From Corallococcus coralloides DSM 2259 (GTDB lineage Bacteria; Myxococcota; Myxococcia; Myxococcales; Myxococcaceae), in NCBI RefSeq assembly GCF_000255295.1, contig NC_017030.1, forward strand, positions 3,844,001-3,908,000: a DNA stretch of 64,000 nt, in the 5' to 3' direction. Below are positions 41,316 through 50,763 of this stretch, piece by piece; the first letter of the stretch is position 1; every line of letters begins with the position of its first letter. A program made the position numbers and the translations under genes. Below the pieces are notes generated by a model. It saw only the letters and a list, made by a program, of their open reading frames with translations. It ran no database searches and was not told the DNA's origin.

Positions 41316-42629
41316 ATGCTCGAACTGGACGACATCCAGAGCGGAGTGCTTCGGCCCCGGCCCACGCCGTATGTCGCGACCTACATCCTCCTCCGCATCG
41401 ACGACCGGAGGGCAGGGCGGGAGCTGATGCGCCGGCTTCTCCCGGTGGTGCCCTCGGCCGCGCATCCGGAGCGTCCGGCCGCTGAATGCTGGGTCAGCGT
41501 CTCGCTCACGTATTCCGGGCTCGTGGCGCTGGGCGTGCCGGGGGACTCCCTGGACAGCTTCGCGTGGGAGTTCCGGCAGGGGATGGCGGCCCGGGCGAGG
41601 GCGCTGGGGGACGAAGAGGAGAGCAGCCCCGAGCATTGGGAATCACCGCTGGGAACCCCGGACGTCCATGTCGTGCTGACGGCGCTCTCTCCGGACCGGG
41701 CCCGGCTGGATGCCGCGCTGGAGCGCGCGGGCGGGGCCCTGCGGGAGCTGGGCGGCGTCCAGGCCCTCTGGCGTCAGGATTGCCACGCGCTCAGCACGGA
41801 GCGGGAGCCGTTCGGGTTCAGGGATGGCCTCAGCCACCCGGCCGTCGAGGGGAGCGGCATCCCCGGGAGCAACCCCCATGAGGTGCCGCTCAAGGCAGGG
41901 GAGTTCGTCCTGGGCTACCCCGACGAGACAGGCAACCTGCCACCCATGCCCCATCCCGACGTCCTGGGCCGCAATGGGACGTACATCGTCTTCCGCAAGC
42001 TCCATCAGCGGGTGGCCGCGTTCCGGCAGTACCTGAAGCAGGGCGCGAGCCGGCCCGAGGACGAGGAGCTGCTGGCGGCGAAGATGATGGGGCGGTGGCG
42101 CAGCGGCGCGCCCCTGGCGCTGTGCCCGCACCATGACGACGCCTCCCTGGGCGCCGACCCCCGGCGCAACAATGACTTCCACTACGCGGATGATCCGACC
42201 GGCTACAAGACACCTCCCGGGTCGCACGCCCGGCGCGCGAATCCCCGTGATGCGTCCGTCGCGGGAGTGGTGCGGCTCCACCGGATGATCCGGCGCGGAA
42301 CCGCCTACGGGTCCGAGCTCCCCGAAGGCGTCCTCGAGGATGACGGCGCCGACCGGGGGTTGATGTTCGCCTTCATCGGCTCGCACCTCGGACGGCAGTT
42401 CGAGTTCGTGCAATCCGAGTGGATCAACGGCGGTGAGTTCCTGGGGTTGGGGGAGGCGAAGGATCCGCTCGTGGGCGCCCACGACGGGACCGGGGAGTTC
42501 GCCTATCCCAGGCGGCCCATCCCCCGGTGTCTCAAGGGCCTGTCGCGGTTCGTGGTCACCCGCGGAGGCGAGTACGGCTTCATGCCCGGCCTGCGCGCCC
42601 TGCGGTGGCTGGCGGACCTGCGGACCTGA
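41316..42629 (+). CDS. Dyp-type haem peroxidase
   Basis: A 437-aa protein starting at MLELDDIQSGVLRPRP, one base after the previous stop. It shows the Dyp signatures: FGFRDGLSHPAVEG (the GXXDG distal Asp loop, ~168-181) and the proximal-haem segment SHARRANPRDAS (~308-319), followed by RLHRMIRRGTAYG with the Arg that lines the haem. Dyp enzymes use H2O2 to oxidise bulky substrates. There is no signal peptide or Tat motif, so it is cytoplasmic or encapsulated. The two genes in front of it are disrupted, but this one is intact. Confidence 0.9.
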   Translation: MLELDDIQSGVLRPRPTPYVATYILLRIDDRRAGRELMRRLLPVVPSAAHPERPAAECWVSVSLTYSGLVALGVPGDSLDSFAWEFRQGMAARARALGDEEESSPEHWESPLGTPDVHVVLTALSPDRARLDAALERAGGALRELGGVQALWRQDCHALSTEREPFGFRDGLSHPAVEGSGIPGSNPHEVPLKAGEFVLGYPDETGNLPPMPHPDVLGRNGTYIVFRKLHQRVAAFRQYLKQGASRPEDEELLAAKMMGRWRSGAPLALCPHHDDASLGADPRRNNDFHYADDPTGYKTPPGSHARRANPRDASVAGVVRLHRMIRRGTAYGSELPEGVLEDDGADRGLMFAFIGSHLGRQFEFVQSEWINGGEFLGLGEAKDPLVGAHDGTGEFAYPRRPIPRCLKGLSRFVVTRGGEYGFMPGLRALRWLADLRT

Positions 42630-42641
42630 ACGCCCGGTGCG

Positions 42642-43610
42642 TCACTTCTCCAGGTCGCCGACGATCTTCTGGAAGGGCGAGGGCTGGCCGGACAGCTTCT
42701 GGAAGAAGTTCCGGGCGTCGGTGCCCTCGTCGTAGTTCTTGAAGGCCTGGTCGTTGCTGTTCTTCCCGTCGGGCTTCAGGCCCGAGTAGTCCTGGCGGGA
42801 GGGCAGGCCGTGCTCGGCGCGGATGGCGTTCTCGGACGGGGCCCAGTTGTTCTTCGTGTGCGGCGTGGGGCGCAGGCCGATGGTCTCGAACTCCTCCGAG
42901 AGGCGGAGGCGGTTGTCGACGGTGGCCTTCATGTTGTCCGAGTGCGCCGGGTGCTGCTTGAAGACGTCCGCGTTGCTGTGCTTGCTGGCGGCCAGGGGGC
43001 TCACCTGGAGGCCGTTGGACGCGCGCCAGGCGTGGACCGACTCGTGGCCCAGGCTGTTGAAGCGCTGGCCGCCGCCGTTCTCGTTGTACTTGATGTCGCT
43101 GGCCGTGCCGGCGCCGGGCTGCCCGTCGAAGCGGTACGCCGGGCGGGTGGACGACAGGGTGCCGTCGTTGCGCGGCACATGCGAGTTGGGCATCGCCGAG
43201 TTGCGGCCCGAGTAGATGTCCATCGACGTCAGCGGCTGGCGCAGCGTCCCCGTGGCGCCGGGGTTCACGGCCTGGGTGCGGCCGTTGATGTCGTTCAGCA
43301 TCTGGTTGCCCACGGGCTTGCTCGTGAGGCGGTTGGTGGAGTTGCGCACGTCCTGCGTGAAGTCCGCGAACTGCGCGCCGGACTGGCCGCTGTCACGGCG
43401 GGTCCGGATGCCCTGGAGCTTGGGGTCCACCACGCCGTAGTCGGTGGGCTTGAGGTTGTTCTTGCCCGCCTGCAGCTCCGCGGGCGTCGCCACCGGCTTC
43501 GGCTTCGCGGTCTCGGGCTTCGCCGGCACGCTGCCGCTGCGGGGGCGGGAGGTGGAGCTGGAGCCGAACGACGAAGAGGGCTTGGAGAACGAAGAGGAGC
43601 GCAGCTTCAT
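42642..43610 (-). CDS. M91-family zinc metallopeptidase-like protein (NleD/HopH1-type)
   Basis: A 322-aa protein. The first ~45 residues are Ser/Pro/Lys-rich and disordered (SSSFSKPSSSFGSSSTSRPRSG). The catalytic centre is NSLGHESVHAWRASNG with HExxH at His189-Glu190/His193; a downstream LSEEFETIGLRPTP (~238-250) supplies a likely third Glu ligand, and the end GLPSRQDYSG matches the C-terminal pattern of the M91 effectors. Those effectors cleave host kinases in type III secretion systems. The Ser-rich N-terminus could be a secretion signal here; delivery route and target are unknown. It has no signal peptide. Confidence 0.65.
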   Translation of the reverse strand: MKLRSSSFSKPSSSFGSSSTSRPRSGSVPAKPETAKPKPVATPAELQAGKNNLKPTDYGVVDPKLQGIRTRRDSGQSGAQFADFTQDVRNSTNRLTSKPVGNQMLNDINGRTQAVNPGATGTLRQPLTSMDIYSGRNSAMPNSHVPRNDGTLSSTRPAYRFDGQPGAGTASDIKYNENGGGQRFNSLGHESVHAWRASNGLQVSPLAASKHSNADVFKQHPAHSDNMKATVDNRLRLSEEFETIGLRPTPHTKNNWAPSENAIRAEHGLPSRQDYSGLKPDGKNSNDQAFKNYDEGTDARNFFQKLSGQPSPFQKIVGDLEK

Positions 43611-43742
43611 GGGAGGGCCTCGGAAGTGGAGTGCAGCGACGGACCACCCCTACTGCACCCCGCGTGCCCACCGTTTCACGGCCCTTCGCTTCGTGATTCC
43701 AGGAGGTTGCGTCGAAGTGGAGGCCCCGCCCTGGTGACTGGA

Positions 43743-43779
43743 GTCGGGGGCCTGATGTCTGGAGACATCAGGCCCCGAC
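43743..43779 (-). terminator. Long hairpin terminator of the ELW-repeat gene
   Basis: An ~17-bp inverted repeat (GTCGGGG..CCTGATGTCT pairing with AGACATCAGG..CCCCGAC, 2-base apex) lies 9 bp beyond the minus-strand stop. It is a strong stem without a T tract. Confidence 0.6.
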
Positions 43780-43788
43780 CCGCCGCTG

Positions 43789-46700
43789 TCAGTTCGCGGG
43801 CCCGATGTAGACCTGCTTCACGACCTGCGTCTGGTTTCCGGCCGCATCCGTGGCGGTCACCAGCAGCGGGACATAGCCCCGGTTGACCAGGTCCACCGTG
43901 TGGGTGACCGTGCCGGTGCCGCTGTCCACCGTGCTGGTCTCCAGCCACTGGGTCGTCACGCGCGTGGGCGTGGCGTCCTGGATGGAGGAGGTGACGACCA
44001 CCAGGGGACTGGAGAGCGTCTCATCCTCCCGAGGCGAGATGATGGTGACGACGGGAGGCGTGAGGTCCACCGTCACCGTCATCTGCTTGCGCGTGACGGC
44101 CCCGCTCGCATCGGCGGCGGCCAGCTCCACGACATGGGTGCCTTCCGCCAGGTCGAGGAAGGTGAGGACGAAGCCCCCGCTGAGGTCCGGCGTCACGGGG
44201 ATGGGCATGCCCCCGTCCACCGTGAAGGAGGCCTGGGTGATGGACGCGCCACCGGCACGAGGCGTGCTCCAGCCACAGGCCATGAGGGTCGTCTCCTGCG
44301 TGTAGCGCGGCAGGTTGCACATCGTGACGTGGGGCCCATCGTCCGGCGGCTCCTGCACGGTGACGTGGAAGCCGCACGTGGAGGTATTGCCAGCGGCGTC
44401 CCGGGCGTCCACCACCGTCAGTGTCTGGCCCACGGGGAACAGGCTCCCTGAAGCGGGCCGGTAGCTCACCGTGACGGCCGACACCGCGTCGGTGGCGGAG
44501 GCCGCCGGGTAGCTCACCGTGGCGCCTTCGGCGCTGGCCGCCACCACCGTCACGTCCTGGGGACAGGTGAGCGCGGGCGCCGTGGTGTCCACGACCGCGA
44601 CGGTGAAGACGCAGGCCGCGGTGTTGCCCGCCTCGTCGCGGGCCGTGGCCGTCACGGCCGTCTGACCCAGCGCGAACGGGCCGCCGCGCGCGGGGCTGTA
44701 GCTCACCTGAGGCGTCGGCGTGACGTCGTCCGTCGCCACGGCGTCGGGCCAGGTCGCGGTGGCACCCGCACCGCTCGTGGCCTCCACGGTGACGGCCGGA
44801 GGACAGGTCACGGACGGCGGCGTCGTGTCGTCGATGCCCTCCCCAACCCGCCACAGCTCGGTGCCGGTGAGTCCGTCATCGGCGGTGAAGTACAGCACGC
44901 CGCCGCTGACGGTCAGCTGATCCGGCACCGACGATTCCGGTCCCTCCCGGAGGTCCGCCACCCGCCGGGTGCCCTCCGGGGTGCCATCGGTCACCCACAG
45001 CTCGCGGCCGGAGGTCCCGTCATCCGCCGTGAAGTAGATGAGGTCCCCCAACACCGTGAGCTTCTCGGGCGAGGATCCCTGCGTGCCGGGACGGATGTCC
45101 TTCACGAGCTCCACCGCTTGCGCGCCATCCGTCCGCCACAGCTCCGCCCCGAACGTGCCGTCGTCCACGACGAAGTACAGCCAGGGCCCCACGGACAGCC
45201 ACTGCTTCGGCCACGCGTCGCTAAACCACTTCCTCGGCAGCGACAGGAGGCGCACGGTCCCCTCGGACGTGCCATCCGTCCGCCACAGCATGGGCACCCC
45301 GTTCTCCGAAGTGGTGAAGTACAGGCCTCCCTGTCCGGGCGTCAGGTAGTCGTAGCTGTACTCGAAGGGGCGGACGGTCCCCGTCGGCACGACGTCCGTG
45401 ACCTTCACCGTCCCGGCCTCGGTGCCGTCGGTCCGGTGGATGAAGGGAACGCCTGTGTCGTCGTAGGCCACGAAGTAGAGCAGGCCCTCGTAGGGCGTGA
45501 GGTCACTGGGGACAGAGGGTGCATTTCCCGACCGGATGTCCTTCACGCGCACGGTCCCGTTCGGCGTGCCGTCCGTCTTCCACAGCTCCAGGTCGCCCGT
45601 GGCCTCAAAGGGCGTGAAGTAGAGCGTCCCATTGAACGGGGTGAGGCTCTGGGGCGCGGAGCCGCCCGGCCCCGGGATGAGATCCAGGACGAGCGTGGTG
45701 CCCGCTTCCGTCCCGTCGCTCCGCCACAGCTCGAAGCCCGTCGTCCCGTCGTAGGCCCGGAAGTAGAACGTCCCGTCCCCCATCCCCACGAAGCCCTCCG
45801 GCGCGACGCCGTTCGTCGGCCCGGGAAGGATGTCCTTGAGCAGGCGCGTTCCTGCCGCGGTGCCATCGGTAATCCAGGCCTCGGGGCCGGAGACGCCGTC
45901 GTTGGCGCTGAAGACCGCCTTGCCGCCCACGTTCCAGATGAAGCCACCGGAGGACATCAGGCCCGGCCAGAGGTCCTTGATGAGCTCCGTGCTCCCGGGC
46001 GTGCCCCGGCTCTTCCACGGCTCGTCGCCAAACTCTGGCGTGCTGGCGCGCAAGAAGAGCGTGCCATCGATGTCCACCAGGCTCACCGGTCGCGAGCTGT
46101 TGACCGGCGACGTCACGAGGTTGCGCACCAGCCGGGTGCCCGCTCCGGTTCCATCCGTCCGCCACAGCTCGCGGCCCCAGACGCTGTCATCCGCGGAGAA
46201 CCACGCGAAGCCGTCTCCAGCCACGGCAAGGGTCGGGCCGGAGCCGAGCGTACCGGGCCCGATGTCCTGGACCAGCACCGTGCCCGCTTCCGTCCCATCG
46301 CTCTTCCACAGCTCCTTCCCGTGGACGTCATCCTGCGCGGAGAACAGCAGCACTCCGCCCAGGTCCACCAGCGGCACGGGCGAAGCGCTTCCGGTGCCGG
46401 GCTGGATGTCCCGGACCAGCACGGTGCCCGCTTCCGTCCCGTCGCTCGTCCACAGCTCCGTCCCGTGGGTGTCATCGGTGGCGCTGAAGAAGAGCTCTCC
46501 GTTCGAAGTCTTCAGGCTCGAAGGATTGGAGCCCGTCGCGCCTGGGAAGATGTCCTTGAGGCGCCGAGTTCCGTCGGGAGTGCCGTCCGTCACCCACGGC
46601 TCCCGGCCGGACGTGCCGTCGTCCGCGGTGAAGAAGACGCGCGAGCCCAGCGCCACCGGGGTAATGGGAAGGGCGCCCCCTGCTCCCGGTTGGATGTCCT

Positions 46701-47556
46701 TGAGGAGAAAGGTACCCGCGGGCGTCCCATCGCTCCGCCACAGCTCGATGCCGTGGGTGCCGTCGTCCAGCGAGACGTAGAGCACTCCATTCAGCACCAC
46801 CGACGCGATCACCGAGAAGCTCGAGTTGGGACCCGGACGGATGTCCTTCACCAGCGTGGTGCCGTTCGCGGTGCCATCGCTCCGCCACAGCTCATGGCCC
46901 GTGGTGCCGTTGTTGGCGAAGAACAGCAGCGTGCCATTCACGTCGCGCAGCCCGGAGAACGAGGCGCCGGGAGCGTTTCTCCCCGGGTAGATGTCCTTCA
47001 CCAGCACGGTGCCGTTCGGGGTGCCGTCGCTCTTCCACAGTTCCTGGCCCGTGGTGCCATCGTCGGCGACGAAGAACAGCGTTCCATTGACCGCCGTCAG
47101 CCCCTCGGGACGGGAGTCGCCCGATGGATTGATGTTCTTCACGAGGACCGTGCCGGCTTCGGTGCCATCGCTCTTCCACAGCTCATCCCGCGAGAAGAAC
47201 ACCGTGTTTCCCACGCGGGTCAGGTTCCGGGGCTCGCTGTAGGACCCCTGCGGCCAGGGGCCGCCCAGGCGCATCGTTCCGCCCTCGGTCCCGTCGCTCT
47301 TCCACAGCTCGTAGTAGGACGACGTTCCGGTGGAGGCCGTGAAGAGCAGCGAGCTTCCCAGGCGCACCGGGTTGCTGGGAGAGGCGCTGGCGTCACCAGG
47401 CCGGAAGTCCTTCACCAGGGAGACCGGCGCCTCCAGCCGCTGGCGGGTGGAGACCGGTATGGGCGCGGCCTCCTCCTGCGTTCGTGTATCGCCACAGCCC
47501 ACCCCGACAAGCACCGCCAGACTCCAGCCCCACCGCCAAAGACATCCATTCCGCAT
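43789..47556 (-). CDS. Giant ELWxxDGTxxGT-repeat lipoprotein with HYR domains
   Basis: A 1255-aa surface lipoprotein starting at MRNGCLWRWGWS, lipobox VGVGC at Cys21. It contains about 17 units of ~50-58 residues with the core ELW-x-DGT-x-x-GT plus VKDI-PG and LFF-A-DGT-G segments, which probably make blades of a large propeller or solenoid. The repeats run through most of the protein up to about residue 940. The C-terminal ~300 residues hold two HYR/Ig-like domains (PPSVTCPPAVTVEA; APALTCPQDVTVVA) and two further Ig-like segments, ending KQVYIGPAN. This architecture is typical of myxobacterial surface proteins. Ligand unknown. Confidence 0.88.
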   Translation of the reverse strand: MRNGCLWRWGWSLAVLVGVGCGDTRTQEEAAPIPVSTRQRLEAPVSLVKDFRPGDASASPSNPVRLGSSLLFTASTGTSSYYELWKSDGTEGGTMRLGGPWPQGSYSEPRNLTRVGNTVFFSRDELWKSDGTEAGTVLVKNINPSGDSRPEGLTAVNGTLFFVADDGTTGQELWKSDGTPNGTVLVKDIYPGRNAPGASFSGLRDVNGTLLFFANNGTTGHELWRSDGTANGTTLVKDIRPGPNSSFSVIASVVLNGVLYVSLDDGTHGIELWRSDGTPAGTFLLKDIQPGAGGALPITPVALGSRVFFTADDGTSGREPWVTDGTPDGTRRLKDIFPGATGSNPSSLKTSNGELFFSATDDTHGTELWTSDGTEAGTVLVRDIQPGTGSASPVPLVDLGGVLLFSAQDDVHGKELWKSDGTEAGTVLVQDIGPGTLGSGPTLAVAGDGFAWFSADDSVWGRELWRTDGTGAGTRLVRNLVTSPVNSSRPVSLVDIDGTLFLRASTPEFGDEPWKSRGTPGSTELIKDLWPGLMSSGGFIWNVGGKAVFSANDGVSGPEAWITDGTAAGTRLLKDILPGPTNGVAPEGFVGMGDGTFYFRAYDGTTGFELWRSDGTEAGTTLVLDLIPGPGGSAPQSLTPFNGTLYFTPFEATGDLELWKTDGTPNGTVRVKDIRSGNAPSVPSDLTPYEGLLYFVAYDDTGVPFIHRTDGTEAGTVKVTDVVPTGTVRPFEYSYDYLTPGQGGLYFTTSENGVPMLWRTDGTSEGTVRLLSLPRKWFSDAWPKQWLSVGPWLYFVVDDGTFGAELWRTDGAQAVELVKDIRPGTQGSSPEKLTVLGDLIYFTADDGTSGRELWVTDGTPEGTRRVADLREGPESSVPDQLTVSGGVLYFTADDGLTGTELWRVGEGIDDTTPPSVTCPPAVTVEATSGAGATATWPDAVATDDVTPTPQVSYSPARGGPFALGQTAVTATARDEAGNTAACVFTVAVVDTTAPALTCPQDVTVVAASAEGATVSYPAASATDAVSAVTVSYRPASGSLFPVGQTLTVVDARDAAGNTSTCGFHVTVQEPPDDGPHVTMCNLPRYTQETTLMACGWSTPRAGGASITQASFTVDGGMPIPVTPDLSGGFVLTFLDLAEGTHVVELAAADASGAVTRKQMTVTVDLTPPVVTIISPREDETLSSPLVVVTSSIQDATPTRVTTQWLETSTVDSGTGTVTHTVDLVNRGYVPLLVTATDAAGNQTQVVKQVYIGPAN
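44900..47330 (-). repeat. ELWxxDGTxxGT coding repeat block
   Basis: Tandem degenerate DNA repeats of roughly 155-175 bp code for the ELW units and share CTCTTCCACAG-type segments on the plus strand. The shared blocks could recombine and change copy number. Confidence 0.7.
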
Positions 47557-47727
47557 GGGTTTGTGTTCCCCCTGGACGCGGCCGGACGGCCTCCAAGAGC
47601 CACCCCTGACCGCGCCTGGAAGCATCTACTCCGAATGTTGACCTCGGGACAATGCTGCCTGAAACACCAGACAAGCGCGTTATCATGGATTGTCTGTTTG
47701 TTTTGGCTGCCCAAGGACCGCGAAGGG

Positions 47728-47755
47728 GCGGGGAGGGACGAGGGGTCCTCCCCGC
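47728..47755 (-). terminator. Hairpin terminator of the pilin-like gene
   Basis: A perfect 9-bp stem (GCGGGGAGG/CCTCCCCGC) lies 14 bp beyond the minus-strand stop. Confidence 0.5.
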
Positions 47756-47769
47756 ACTCCGGGTTCAAC

Positions 47770-48582
47770 CTACTGACACGACGCCGGATACGAAGGCGTG
47801 ATGACGGTCTGTCCTGACTCCGTGAGGGTCAGGACGGAACCCTCCGTGGCGCCGGTCACGGCCTTCGCCGTGGCGGTGAAGCCCGTCGTTCCGTCCAGCG
47901 TGACCTTGTAGATGAACCGGCAGCCCGCCACCCAGGACGCGTCCGGGACGGCGGCGCGGGTGCCATTCGAGCACCCCTCCGGCACGAAGCCGATCAGCGG
48001 CAGGTTCGTGGAGTAATTATCCCTCTCCGCGAAGTGCGCCTGCTCCGCCACGTGGATGGAGGCCAGGTTGCTCCGGGCCTCCCGCAGCTGGGCCTCGCAG
48101 GTGAAGGATTGCGGCGGCAGGCACTCCGCGGAGTCCACGTCGCGGCGCACACCCTGGCGCTCCAGCCAGAAGAGGCGGCCGGAGACGGGGTGGGTGCCAA
48201 TCTGGAGGGTGATGCCCGCGGACGGCGTCCCCGCCACGCCCTGCGCCACCGCCGTGAAGCCCGGCGAGGGATGCGGCGTGATGCCAGTGACCTTGTAGGA
48301 GAAGTTGCACCCGGACACCCAGCCCGCTCCCGGCACGGGGGCGCGGCTGCCGTTCGGACACGCCGCGGGCGCGAAGCCGGCGCTGCCGAGGTTCAGCGTG
48401 AAGACATCATTCTCTCCGAAATACCCAGACTCCGCCGCGAAGAGCGACCGCAGCTCGCGGATGGCCTCGCATTCCACCGTGCCGCAATCCACCGGGGTCC
48501 CCACGTCCGCCCAGGCGGTCGCGGACAGGCCTGTCATTCCCAGGCACAGCATGGACAGCCACTGCTTCAGGTTCTGCTTCAT
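47770..48582 (-). CDS. Secreted protein with two pilin-like domains
   Basis: A 270-aa protein starting at MKQNLKQWLSMLCLG with a signal peptide (GMTGLSATAWADV). Two homologous ~95-residue domains follow, each opening with CEA-hx-LRS/N (CEAIRELRSLFAAESGYF; CEAQLREARSNLASIHVAEQAHF) and ending GFTA-A-GV/AVT.. with LTL-x-x-G. The openings resemble the alpha1-end and alpha-beta loop of myxobacterial PilA-like pilins. The prepilin G/E methylation motif is absent and a normal signal peptide is present, so it is unlikely to polymerise as a pilus. It may bind or cap pili. Confidence 0.7.
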   Translation of the reverse strand: MKQNLKQWLSMLCLGMTGLSATAWADVGTPVDCGTVECEAIRELRSLFAAESGYFGENDVFTLNLGSAGFAPAACPNGSRAPVPGAGWVSGCNFSYKVTGITPHPSPGFTAVAQGVAGTPSAGITLQIGTHPVSGRLFWLERQGVRRDVDSAECLPPQSFTCEAQLREARSNLASIHVAEQAHFAERDNYSTNLPLIGFVPEGCSNGTRAAVPDASWVAGCRFIYKVTLDGTTGFTATAKAVTGATEGSVLTLTESGQTVITPSYPASCQ

Positions 48583-48712
48583 GAGGCGAGAGCTCCTTCT
48601 CGGGAAAAGTCGCGCCTTGGACACGCGCGCCCTGTCACCGGTTCCGCTCGCCTGTCAGGTCCAGGTGCCTGTCTTCGTGTTGTTCGTACACGAAGATTTT
48701 CGGGAGAGGGAC

Positions 48713-49534
48713 ATGTCGCTGAAGGGGATTGCGCAGGAGACGGTGGGAATCGTGGAGCGGGGGGAGTACGTGGCGCCGTCCGGGCGGCCCGTGCTGTTCC
48801 GGGAGCAGGTGGAAGGCGCCCTGCGAGGGACGGTGCTCTACCGGCCCGAAGACTTCGCGCGGCTGCCCCGGCCCGAGCCACGCGCGGGAGGCTCCGCGCT
48901 TCGTATCGAAGTCACGCCAGAGAAGACCGGCGCCGCGTCGCGCCGCTGCGTGGAGGTGGACGGCGTGGCGGACGTCGTCGCGCTCAACTTCGCGTCCGCG
49001 AAGAATCCAGGCGGCGGCTTCCTGGGCGGAGCGAAGGCGCAGGAAGAGGACCTGGCGCGCTGCTCGGCGCTCTATCCATGTCTGCTCACGCAGCGCGACT
49101 ACTACGACGCCAACCGTGCGGAGTCCTCGCCGCTGTACACGGACCACGTCATCTATTCGCCCCAGGTGCCCTTCTTCCGCGACGAGGGGCTCACGCTGCT
49201 GGAGAAGCCCTTCCAGGTATCCCTCATCACCGCGCCCGCGCCCAACGCCGGCTCGGCCGAGCGGAATGCGCCGCACCTGTTGCCCCGCATGCGAGAGGAA
49301 CTGCACGCGCGGGCCCTCAAGGTGCTCCAGGTGGCGGCGCACCACGGGCACCGCACGCTGGTGCTGGGCGCGTGGGGCTGCGGTGCCTTCCGCAACAATC
49401 CGCACGACGCGGCGGATGCGTTTGCTCGCGCCCTGGATGCGTTCCCCGGCGTCTTCGAGCGCGTGGTGTTCGCGGTGTGGGAGCGGGGAGGGGATGGGCC
49501 CAACCTGCGGGCCTTCCGCGAGCGGTTCGCCTGA
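48713..49534 (+). CDS. Microbial-type PARG-like protein (TIGR02452 family)
   Basis: A 273-aa protein with a GGGAGAGG site before the ATG. The macrodomain-like catalytic block is NFASAKNPGGGFLGGAKAQEE (Gly-rich loop ~100-103 and the Glu pair 111-112), as in the bacterial poly(ADP-ribose) glycohydrolases that cleave ADP-ribose linkages. Downstream marks are SALYPCLL, TDHVIYSPQVPFFRD, APAPNAG and VLGAWGCGAFRNNP. It is probably cytosolic and removes ADP-ribose from proteins or nucleic acids. No ADP-ribosyltransferase is adjacent. Start choice is clear: longer frames precede a promoter-like AT patch. Confidence 0.85.
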   Translation: MSLKGIAQETVGIVERGEYVAPSGRPVLFREQVEGALRGTVLYRPEDFARLPRPEPRAGGSALRIEVTPEKTGAASRRCVEVDGVADVVALNFASAKNPGGGFLGGAKAQEEDLARCSALYPCLLTQRDYYDANRAESSPLYTDHVIYSPQVPFFRDEGLTLLEKPFQVSLITAPAPNAGSAERNAPHLLPRMREELHARALKVLQVAAHHGHRTLVLGAWGCGAFRNNPHDAADAFARALDAFPGVFERVVFAVWERGGDGPNLRAFRERFA

Positions 49535-49646
49535 CACGACTCGGACCTTCGTTCAATGACAGCCTCCCAGTCGCAGTCGTGCCGGCCTCCGGGTGAGGGG
49601 CATGGCTTGTGCGGATGTCCGGGACTTGGCTAGAAGTCCGCCCCTT

Positions 49647-50689
49647 ATGTTCCGAAAGTCTTTGTCCCTCATGCTTCTCCTTGGCACGCCCATCCCTTGT
49701 CCAACGGCAACATCGTCGTGCAGGACACCCTGGGGGTGACGTCGCTGGACGGCGACGGACAGGAGCGCTGGTCGTTGCCCGTCGGTTCCACGTCGAAGCT
49801 GGTCGTCACCAGCGACTGGCACATCTCGTTGCTGCACTCCACCGGGACGGTGACCCAGTACGACGGCGACGGGCGGTCGCGGTGGACGTTCACTCCTCAG
49901 GTTGGCTCGAGCGGGCAGCACATGGCGGCGGACGCCTTCGGTAACACCTATGTATTGCTGACGCAGGGGAACTTTGACACCGGGGTGGCGCTGAAGCTCA
50001 TCTCGCTGTCTCGCGAGGGCGTCGAGCGGTGGAGCACCGTCATCAGTGAAGCGCCGATCAACATCGCCTTGGGGTTGGGCGTCATGGGGGATGGGAGCTC
50101 CGTCTACGTGGGGGCCGTCGCGTACAACCGGGGCGCCGGTCCGCAGGAGCTGGTGTTCGTGAAGAGCTACGTCCGGAAGCTCAATCCCGCTGGGGTTGCG
50201 CTGTGGACGAAGGAGGGCAGCTTCGGCACCGTGTCCTTCACCCCCTCGGGAGAGAGGGTCAACGTCAACAACATCGGCACTCCTCCAGGAGGCTTCGAGG
50301 CCACGTGGGTGGACTCCGATGGGAACGTGCTGTGGAAGACGCAGACGTCCCCCAACAAGGGGCCGGGCATGGTCGACACACACGTCTTCCCCTCCAACTT
50401 CAACCTCGTCCCCCGGCTGCTCGTCGGTGGCCACGAGCAGGGGCCCAGCACCGAGCTCTACTCGTACGGCCGGGGCTGGTTCGCCGATATGGGCGACAGG
50501 ACGAAGCTGACTCCGGGGCCCATCACTTACATCGACTCGCGGGATGGAAGTGGGGCCTGGGTCAGCACCCTTGCCTTCGCGGACCTCGCCCTGCATGTGG
50601 TGGTGGGCGGCGGCTTCGGCACCCCGGGTGAACCGAAGGGGGGCTTCATTCGCCTGTACGACCCCCGCACGCTCTCCACGGCGCGCTGA
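49647..50689 (+). pseudogene. PQQ-like beta-propeller gene with disrupted 5' end
   Basis: An ATG at 49647 reads a signal/lipoprotein leader (MFRKSLSLMLLLGTPIP), but in a different frame from the rest. The body (330 codons from the TTG at 49697: LSNGNIVVQDTLGVTSLDG ... DPRTLSTAR) is a PQQ/NHL-like propeller with blade marks GDGQERWSLPVG, GDGRSRWTFTP, SREGVERWSTV, NPAGVALWTKEG and SDGNVLWKTQT. The leader must once have been joined in frame; a deletion with frameshift near 49680-49700 is the simplest reading. Any product from the TTG lacks an export signal. Confidence 0.6.
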
Positions 50690-50763
50690 CGCCCTGACTG
50701 AAGCCAGACAGACGGGGCGTGGCGCCTGAAATGCCCCGGGCATCCGGCGCTAGGCTGGCCGGC

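Noticed and set aside
45118..47817. Long plus-strand open frame over the ELW-repeat gene
   Set aside because: Antisense of the repeats; its apparent repetitiveness is inherited from the real gene.
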